A DNA stretch of 14,353 nt from JACQKA01 sp964462785 (GTDB lineage: Bacteria; Patescibacteriota; Minisyncoccia; Phycocordibacterales; UBA2100). Each line of letters begins with the position of its first letter. Within the stretch, counting starts at the first letter, position 1. Where the stretch lies: positions 1 to 14,353 of the forward strand of contig CAYWZA010000024.1 of NCBI GenBank assembly GCA_964462785.1, written 5' to 3'. Below the pieces are notes generated by a model. That model did not search any database. It saw only the letters and a program-made list of their open reading frames with translations, and had not been told where the DNA came from. Made by a program: the position numbers and the translations under genes. Positions 8,148-13,365 of this stretch are shown here, piece after piece.

Positions 8148-9144
8148 AACTGCACGATATTGCTTCACCTACTTACCACCGCTCATTCGTATTGGTATGT
8201 ATGGATGTATCGTCATTTTATTTTCTCTCAGTGGAAGCGCGCGCATGCAGCATGACACCATTGTTTTTGAGACAGCGCACATGCCGATCTTGCATCCACA
8301 CCAGCATGACGCGGGCGACGCGGCGGGAGACCCGGCACACCACGCATACATCATGAGCCCCATCTTCATGGCAGAGAAAGATGCGTGGATTTCAGAAATC
8401 TCATTCGACATCCACAATGCTCCCGATACAATTGTCCATCATGCCAGCTTGCTAAACCATAGTGAGCCGCATCAAACCTGCGCGAATCTTCCGTTCAGCC
8501 AAATGTACATCATGGCTCAAGATAGCATGCATGTTCCCACCATGACTTTCCCCTCCGGCACGGGGATGCGTATCAAGAAAGGTCAGTTAGTGCAGCTTTC
8601 GATAATGATCCACAATCCATTTCCTCCCGTCGGTCCTGGCGAAGCATATTACAATGTCTATGGCACATTAAAACTCAACCTGAGACCCGATAATGAATCC
8701 GCACAGACGAAAGCCATTCGTCCTTACTTATTACATCTTGATGAGGAGCCGTGTGTCATCAGGACAATGGATCAAACTGACGCGTATGTATTCACAGTGC
8801 CGCCAAAAACACACGACTATACATTTACCGGTTCGGGACTTTCTTCAGATCCCGCAACGTACGCGTTCCAGAAACCAAGCGCAATTGTGTACCTGGGGGC
8901 ACATGTGCATGGCTGGCAGGGAGGGAAAAAAGTCTTGGTCTACAAAAACGATGAGCCGTTTTTAACCTTTGAAACAAAATTATCTGACACATATCCATAT
9001 CGATATGACACGCCGTATTATCCGGCATCTCTTGAAATGCAATCTGGGGACACGCTTACCTTGCGCGCCGTGTACGATAACCCGAATGATGTGATGACTC
9101 GGGGTGCTATGGGTGACTTACAAATATATTTCTATGAGCAGTAA
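8137..9144 (+). CDS. Copper type II (PHM/DBM-like) monooxygenase-family protein, paralogue 2 (335 aa)
   Basis: It starts with an 11-nt overlap on the previous stop. A signal-anchor lies at residues 13-32. Copper ligands in the family order are His101-His102 (DTIVHHASLL), His159 (IMIHNP), His256 and His258 (GAHVHGWQGGK) and Met325 (RGAMG). The extra histidine motif is PHQHD at 54-58 with HH at 68-69. The conserved Cys pair is 115 and 206. All PHM-type ligands are present, so the protein should bind two coppers. Downstream of the ligands, YDNPNDVMTRGAMG is almost identical to paralogue 1, marking the strongest constraint around the Met ligand. Monooxygenase activity and substrate are inferred, not shown; a copper-binding non-enzymatic role is also possible. 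Confidence 0.75.
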   Translation: MKIKTARYCFTYLPPLIRIGMYGCIVILFSLSGSARMQHDTIVFETAHMPILHPHQHDAGDAAGDPAHHAYIMSPIFMAEKDAWISEISFDIHNAPDTIVHHASLLNHSEPHQTCANLPFSQMYIMAQDSMHVPTMTFPSGTGMRIKKGQLVQLSIMIHNPFPPVGPGEAYYNVYGTLKLNLRPDNESAQTKAIRPYLLHLDEEPCVIRTMDQTDAYVFTVPPKTHDYTFTGSGLSSDPATYAFQKPSAIVYLGAHVHGWQGGKKVLVYKNDEPFLTFETKLSDTYPYRYDTPYYPASLEMQSGDTLTLRAVYDNPNDVMTRGAMGDLQIYFYEQ

Positions 9145-10141
9145 TCGTGGGTGGGCGTGGGATAGTGCAGCGCGTGACATTCCGCTCGTTATTGCACTGA
9201 TGGCGTGCGCGCTCTTCGTTATGAGCGTGAATACATATCAAACGAATGACTCCACGATCACGCTCGAAACAAGTCATGTGGCTGTGCTTGAACCGCACAG
9301 GCACAGCGCCAATGACTCCGCCACCGACCCGACACATCATGTTACCGTTCTGAGCAACATATACGTCGTCCCAAAAGACACGTGGATCTCAAAAATTGCA
9401 TTCGACATACTTAATGCCCCTGACACGACGGTACACCACGTACGCCTCGTGAATCTTAGTGAGCCGAGCCAAAATTGCCTCCCCGTGCAATATGCTCATA
9501 TGTTTGGGCTTGGACAAGATGGTATGCATGATTCCACCCTCAGCTTCCCTTCAGGCACTGGTATGCGCGTAAAAAGAGGATCGCGAATTCAGCTGTCTCT
9601 CATGGTGCACAATCCGCTCCCACCGATAGGACCTGGAGAAACATATGCTGATGTGTACGGACGACTTATACTCTCCCTTCAGGACAATCGGGCACCAGCC
9701 GACCTCAAAGAAATCCACCCTCGCCTCCTCCACCTCGGAGATGACCCCTGTGATCCCACAGACCCTAATGGTATGGATGCATACGAATTTGCAGTCCCCG
9801 CACATACAATTAACTACACTAAAATGGGCACGGGAACATCGGATGATCCCGGAACTCTCGTATTCAAGAAACCTAGTACCATCGTCTACGTCGGAGGGCA
9901 CCTGCATGGGTGGCAAGGGGGTAAAAAAGTGATTGTTGAGAAAAATGAAATGCCTTTTCTGGAATTCAACACCGCCCCCTCAAAAACATATCCCTATCGG
10001 TATGACACTGAGTCTTCGAATGCTCGCTATGAAATGCAGACTGGTGATACACTGAGAATCCGAGCGATCTATGACAACCCCGACGAAACACACATTCGTG
10101 GGGCTATGGGTGGACTCGGGATTTATTACTTCGAACAGTAG
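9134..10141 (+). CDS. Copper type II (PHM/DBM-like) monooxygenase-family protein, paralogue 3 (335 aa)
   Basis: The start at 9134 makes an 11-nt overlap, exactly as between paralogues 1 and 2. The in-frame ATG at 9104 would add a polar stretch before the signal-anchor (residues 16-32). Ligands are His101-His102 (DTTVHHVRLV), His159 (LMVHNP), His256 and His258 (GGHLHGWQGGK) and Met325 (RGAMG). The extra motif is PHRHS at 54-58 with HH at 68-69, and the Cys pair is 115 and 206. It is the same length as paralogue 2 with all ligand positions in register, so these two are probably the closest pair. An LMAC stretch in the signal looks a little like a lipobox but is followed by more hydrophobic residues, so I do not call it a lipoprotein. 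Confidence 0.75.
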   Translation: MSSNRGWAWDSAARDIPLVIALMACALFVMSVNTYQTNDSTITLETSHVAVLEPHRHSANDSATDPTHHVTVLSNIYVVPKDTWISKIAFDILNAPDTTVHHVRLVNLSEPSQNCLPVQYAHMFGLGQDGMHDSTLSFPSGTGMRVKRGSRIQLSLMVHNPLPPIGPGETYADVYGRLILSLQDNRAPADLKEIHPRLLHLGDDPCDPTDPNGMDAYEFAVPAHTINYTKMGTGTSDDPGTLVFKKPSTIVYVGGHLHGWQGGKKVIVEKNEMPFLEFNTAPSKTYPYRYDTESSNARYEMQTGDTLRIRAIYDNPDETHIRGAMGGLGIYYFEQ

Positions 10142-10144
10142 CGT

Positions 10145-11143
10145 ATGCTTGGCAATCGCATAGTACAGTATTTTCACGTCGCGTTTCTCCTCTCCGCCTT
10201 GGTTCTTCTTGTGGCGTACTTCGATACCCAGGCACAGCTCAAAAAAGGTCCTCTGGTGCTCGAAACTGAACATCTCGCAACACTCCCTCCCCACCAACAC
10301 GAATCAGAAGACTCCGCTTCCGACACGTCACATCATTACACTGTCAATAGCACTGTCTTGGTTGCGCCCCGAGATTTTTATATTTCTCAAATCGATTTTG
10401 AAATGCTCAATGCGCCGAATGAAACTTTGCACCACGCGAGCCTGATCGATCTGAGTAACAATAACGCAACGTGCAAAAACTTTCCCGGATGGCGAGAATT
10501 GTTTGTATACGGGTCAGATCGCATGTACGAAAATTCATTGCGGCTTCCCGAAGGATATGCGCTTCTGATTAAAAAGGGTACGCCGCTCCTTCTAACGCTC
10601 ATGGTGCATAATCCAGAGCCGCCGGTCGGACCAGGCGAGCTCTATCAGGATGTATTCACCCGTATGACCCTTAGGGAAACTTCTGCGGATCCGGACACCC
10701 TGTCGCTTGTTGAGCCCTACTTGTTGCATATCGATGATATCCCCTGTGGGTATACTGAGCCGGACACCTCTGATGTGTATACATTTACTATTCCTCCGCA
10801 CACGAAAAACGGGGTCTTTAACGGACGGGGGTCGGATGACATCGCCTCATCAAGGGTCTTTGAAAAACCCGCCACCATCGTCCATATGGCCGGGCATTTG
10901 CATGGCTGGCAAGGGGGTAAGAAGTTGTTGCTGCGAAAAAATGAAGAGGTAGTGCACGTCTTTCAATCCACCATATCGACGACGAGTCCTTTCCTCTACG
11001 AAGTACGCCATAGCTCTTCCCCACTTCACTTAAACGCCGGGGATCGGCTCTCAATTTCTGCCATCTATGACAACCCACACAGTACTTCCACACGTGGTGC
11101 CATGGGAATTGTAGGCTTCTACTACACGGAGGACATTCGATAA
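10145..11143 (+). CDS. Copper type II (PHM/DBM-like) monooxygenase-family protein, paralogue 4 (332 aa)
   Basis: It starts three bases after the previous stop. A signal-anchor lies at residues 8-25. Ligands are His96-His97 (ETLHHASL), His155 (LMVHNP), His251 and His253 (AGHLHGWQGGK) and Met320 (RGAMG). The extra N-terminal motif is PHQHE (49-53) with HH at 63-64, and the Cys pair is 110 and 201. It is the most divergent of the four outside the motifs: for example, the C-terminal YPYRYD segment of the others is replaced by SPFLYE. It ends the tandem array; a short gap with a separate promoter for cfa follows. Activity and substrate are unknown, as for the other copies. Confidence 0.75.
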   Translation: MLGNRIVQYFHVAFLLSALVLLVAYFDTQAQLKKGPLVLETEHLATLPPHQHESEDSASDTSHHYTVNSTVLVAPRDFYISQIDFEMLNAPNETLHHASLIDLSNNNATCKNFPGWRELFVYGSDRMYENSLRLPEGYALLIKKGTPLLLTLMVHNPEPPVGPGELYQDVFTRMTLRETSADPDTLSLVEPYLLHIDDIPCGYTEPDTSDVYTFTIPPHTKNGVFNGRGSDDIASSRVFEKPATIVHMAGHLHGWQGGKKLLLRKNEEVVHVFQSTISTTSPFLYEVRHSSSPLHLNAGDRLSISAIYDNPHSTSTRGAMGIVGFYYTEDIR

Positions 11144-11157
11144 ATCTATCTGTTGCA

Positions 11158-11185
11158 TTGACCCACAAACGTTTTCGGCTACTAT
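11158..11185 (+). promoter_or_regulatory. Leaderless sigma70-type promoter of cfa
   Basis: A -35 element TTGACC (11158-11163, one mismatch), a 16-bp spacer and a -10 element TACTAT (11180-11185) are followed by only six bases before the ATG at 11192. Transcription would begin at or next to the A of the start codon. This is the clearest promoter in the window and the clearest leaderless candidate. Confidence 0.65.
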
Positions 11186-11191
11186 CTTTGG

Positions 11192-12310
11192 ATGCAAAAT
11201 AAGAAGCAGGCAATCGAAAAAATCCTGCAGAAAGCCGGCATAGAAATAAACGGTCCCCATGCATGGGATATTCGCGTGCATGATGAACGCCTCTATGGAC
11301 GCATCCTCGCTCAAGGTTCTCTTGGATTAGGAGAGTCCTACATGGATGGTTGGTGGGACTCTCCACGCATTGATCTGTGCATAGAGCGGCTGCTCCGGTC
11401 AGGACGATACGCAAACGCTTTGAGCATACCCCTTATACTGCTCGCATTGAAAAGTCGCCTATTGAATCTGCAGTCGAAAATCGGCGCGAAAAAAGTTATT
11501 GCCACACATTATGATCTGGATGTTGCCCTGTATAAGACTTTTTTGGATCCGTATATGCAATATTCATGCGGATATTTTCACAACACCCACGATCTCGCTG
11601 AGGCTCAGAAAAATAAAATGGAGCTCGTTTGCAAAAAATTGCACCTGAAGAAAACAGACCGACTATTAGACATAGGCTGTGGGTGGGGTGGATTCGCCAA
11701 ATATGCCGCTGAGACGTATGGATGCACCGTTGTGGGCGTCACGCTCTCGGAAGAGCAGGCATCGTTCGCGCGCACGTTTACTGCCGGATTGCCGGTCGAG
11801 ATACGCACGCAGGATTACCGCGACATCCCTGCGAATGAAACATTCGACAAGATTGTATCAATTGGAATGTTTGAACACGTGGGCTACAAGAATTATCGTC
11901 GAGCAATGGAAAAAATGTCATCGCTTCTGAAAGATGACGGTATTGTTCTCGTGCAAACCATTGCTCAAAACATCACTTCATGGTTTGGCAACCCGTGGGT
12001 AGAAAAATATATTTTCCCAGGGGGCATGCTTCCTTCAGTGCGGCAGATTGGGGCATCAATCGAGGGATTATTCATCATGGAAGATTGGCATAATTTTGGT
12101 CCGCACTATCATGAGACGCTTCTTGCCTGGGACAAGAACTTTCAAGAGCACTGGGGAGAAATACAGCACCGCTATCCGCCAACCTTCTATCGCATGTTCC
12201 GCTATTTCTTCAATAGTTTTGCGGGTGCATTCAAGGCGCGCCGCATCCAATTGTGGCAAATCGTTCTGAGCAAGGGTTCAAGCGATAGAGCCTACGAGCG
12301 CGTCCGGTAA
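11192..12310 (+). CDS. cfa: Cyclopropane-fatty-acyl-phospholipid synthase
   Basis: The 372-aa length matches the family (382 in E. coli). The protein is cytoplasmic and membrane-peripheral and uses S-adenosylmethionine to add a methylene bridge to unsaturated phospholipid acyl chains. Visible motifs: THYDLDVALY (105-114), DPYMQYSCGYF (119-129, Cys126), the SAM-binding LDIGCGWGG (159-167), GMFEHVGYKNY (225-235, Glu228), and the C-terminal PSVRQI, MEDWHNFG and IQLWQ blocks typical of Cfa. Two positions look changed: the LLHTIG motif of E. coli reads LVQTIA here (Gln255 instead of His), and the Tyr before the NACAGAF block appears as Phe339. Both positions belong to the bicarbonate site of E. 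coli Cfa as I recall it. It has its own promoter, and the start at 11192 fits the adjacent -10 box. It may alternatively be a related SAM-dependent lipid methyltransferase. Confidence 0.92.
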   Translation: MQNKKQAIEKILQKAGIEINGPHAWDIRVHDERLYGRILAQGSLGLGESYMDGWWDSPRIDLCIERLLRSGRYANALSIPLILLALKSRLLNLQSKIGAKKVIATHYDLDVALYKTFLDPYMQYSCGYFHNTHDLAEAQKNKMELVCKKLHLKKTDRLLDIGCGWGGFAKYAAETYGCTVVGVTLSEEQASFARTFTAGLPVEIRTQDYRDIPANETFDKIVSIGMFEHVGYKNYRRAMEKMSSLLKDDGIVLVQTIAQNITSWFGNPWVEKYIFPGGMLPSVRQIGASIEGLFIMEDWHNFGPHYHETLLAWDKNFQEHWGEIQHRYPPTFYRMFRYFFNSFAGAFKARRIQLWQIVLSKGSSDRAYERVR

Positions 12311-12314
12311 ATCG

Positions 12315-12638
12315 CTATTCCCCCGTATCGCGGCCTTCGGTGTAGCAGAAATATCCGCCAAGCGCCGTATCACATGCGCCCCTGCCAAGCCGACACAGCG
12401 TGCCGCTGATGCCAGTGCCGCATTCCATTGTTTTAGCAGCTTCTTGAAAAGCCTGTGTCTCTGCTTCGGCAATCGCCGCTTTTTCCTGTGCACGCAGCTC
12501 CGCAGCTTCTTGCAGTGAAAGATCCGGCGGCGGCGCAAAGAAATACCACACGCCAAAACCACCCAGCACGATAATGCCGAGCGTAATACTAATCGCAATG
12601 GTCGTCTCATGCGATTGTGGCGCAGATTCTTCATTCAT
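12315..12638 (-). CDS. Small membrane-anchored Cys-rich protein, 107 aa
   Basis: The protein has a short polar N-terminus, one transmembrane helix (about residues 13-34), then an Ala/Glu-rich stretch (about 40-68) likely to be a helical stalk or coiled coil. A small C-terminal module has four cysteines within 26 residues, plausibly two disulfides outside the membrane. I do not recognise the family. It is encoded convergently to cfa, with only four bases between the two stop codons, and lies downstream of the 16S gene on the same strand. A TATAAT box ends 9 bases before its ATG, so it probably has its own nearly leaderless transcript. The translation has a sensible domain order, which supports it being real. 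Confidence 0.7.
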   Translation of the reverse strand: MNEESAPQSHETTIAISITLGIIVLGGFGVWYFFAPPPDLSLQEAAELRAQEKAAIAEAETQAFQEAAKTMECGTGISGTLCRLGRGACDTALGGYFCYTEGRDTGE

Positions 12639-12646
12639 ACTGCTAC

Positions 12647-12652
12647 ATTATA
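12647..12652 (-). promoter_or_regulatory. -10 element for the 12315-12638 gene
   Basis: On the minus strand a perfect TATAAT lies eight bases before the ATG at 12638, predicting a leader of about 0-2 nt. No good -35 is seen 16-18 bp upstream (CGGAAC is the best candidate region, around 12670-12675). Confidence 0.5.
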
Positions 12653-12746
12653 CACATACACACTCTTTTGTTCCGTCCACTTTCATTAGATGCTCGTCTT
12701 TCCGAGCTGTCCGATGCAATTTGGGACGTGGCATCATTGTCCTTCC

Positions 12747-12763
12747 GTGCTCAATTGAGGCAC
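12747..12763. repeat. Near-perfect palindrome between 16S and the small gene
   Basis: CTCAATTGAG (12750-12759) is a perfect 10-bp palindrome, extended by GTGC/GCAC with one bulged base. It could be a protein-binding site or, in the 16S transcript, a small hairpin. A second minor hairpin (AACC/GGTT, 12767-12778) lies next to it. Function unknown. Confidence 0.4.
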
Positions 12764-12780
12764 AGAAACCGACCGGTTAA

Positions 12781-12804
12781 TTTCAAGACGCAGTGCGTTT
12801 GAAA
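12781..12804 (-). other. Strong hairpin just downstream of the 16S 3' end
   Basis: In the rRNA sense, TTTCAAACGC pairs with GCGT-C-TTGAAA across a 3-nt loop with one bulged base. It starts about 8 nt beyond the likely mature 3' end. There is no U-tract after it, so it looks more like a processing or stability element (or weak terminator with the neighbouring small hairpin) than a classical intrinsic terminator. Confidence 0.45.
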
Positions 12805-13009
12805 CTTTTCCGTTTGGAATAAATCCACGAGCAGGTTCCCCTACCCGTGCCTTGTTACGACTTAGTCTTTGTTATTGAGCTTGCCTTGGTCCACCATAAA
12901 GGTGAGCTTCGGGCACTCCCAACTTCCCTGACTTGACGGGCGGATTGCTACCACTGAAGGCTCAGTGTGCGTTCCCACGTAGCGTACGGATTTCCCGTAC
13001 TACGCGAGT

Positions 13010-13313
13010 CCAATTTCGCGAACTTCATTGAGGAGCCAAGAATTACGCTTGGCTTTGGTTTTTTAGCCACTCGGCCGCCAATCAACTTTGTGAAAGCGTT
13101 CGAGTCTGTCGAAAGTGAGCATCGGGGGCTTCCCTATTTTTTCGATTCGGGATTGCCACCACTCTGCCGCAATCTCTATTGCTTGGTTATCACTCATTGC
13201 AGGAAACTCATACCGAGAGCTCGGCTCGTCACTAAAAAGCATTCTGTAATGTATAACGTACATCATCTGCTGACTTCTCCCTACTTACTTCCTCAATGAA
13301 GTTCGCGAATTGG
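13010..13313. repeat. Inverted repeat of ~24 bp bracketing the intronic ORF
   Basis: The arm at 13290-13313 and the arm at 13010-13034 are inverse complements with a single extra base. The arms are separated by 255 nt that contain the 67-aa ORF. In RNA this would form one long stem with the ORF in the loop. Its inner position, directly before the domain V-like hairpin, matches where group II introns carry ORFs, but the same arrangement could mark a small nested element. Confidence 0.8.
13063..13266 (-). CDS. Intron-encoded small protein, 67 aa, unknown
   Basis: This ORF sits in the loop of the long inverted repeat inside the 16S insertion, in the rRNA sense. The ATG (13266, with a second one at 13263) is preceded by AGGGAG with about 10-nt spacing, a recognisable Shine-Dalgarno. 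The protein is acidic/aromatic with YEFPAMSDNQAIEIAAEWW in the middle, likely an edge strand followed by a helix, and a basic C-terminus. I see no LAGLIDADG, GIY-YIG, HNH or reverse-transcriptase motif, so it does not look like a homing endonuclease or maturase. At 67 aa it is too short for a full splicing or mobility enzyme. It may be a real small protein or a chance ORF in structured RNA. Confidence 0.45.
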   Translation of the reverse strand: MMYVIHYRMLFSDEPSSRYEFPAMSDNQAIEIAAEWWQSRIEKIGKPPMLTFDRLERFHKVDWRPSG

Positions 13314-13365
13314 TTTTGTCCTTCATCACTCTTGCGAATGACTACTACGACTCTGCTGACTTCTC
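13266..13365. repeat. 14-bp direct repeat inside the 16S insertion
   Basis: TCTGCTGACTTCTC occurs at 13266-13279 and again at 13352-13365, 86 nt apart. In the rRNA sense it reads GAGAAGTCAGCAGA. One copy covers the ribosome-binding region and start of the 67-aa ORF. It may reflect a small duplication or insertion in the intron. Confidence 0.6.

Noticed and set aside
9185..9215. LMAC stretch as a lipobox in PHM-like paralogue 3
   Set aside because: The Cys is in the middle of the hydrophobic segment, followed by ALFVM; the paralogues have no Cys there.
12967..13299. 110-aa plus-strand ORF across the 16S/intron region
   Set aside because: It is antisense to the 16S insertion, follows the inverted-repeat arm into unrelated frames, and has no promoter or start context; taken as a shadow.
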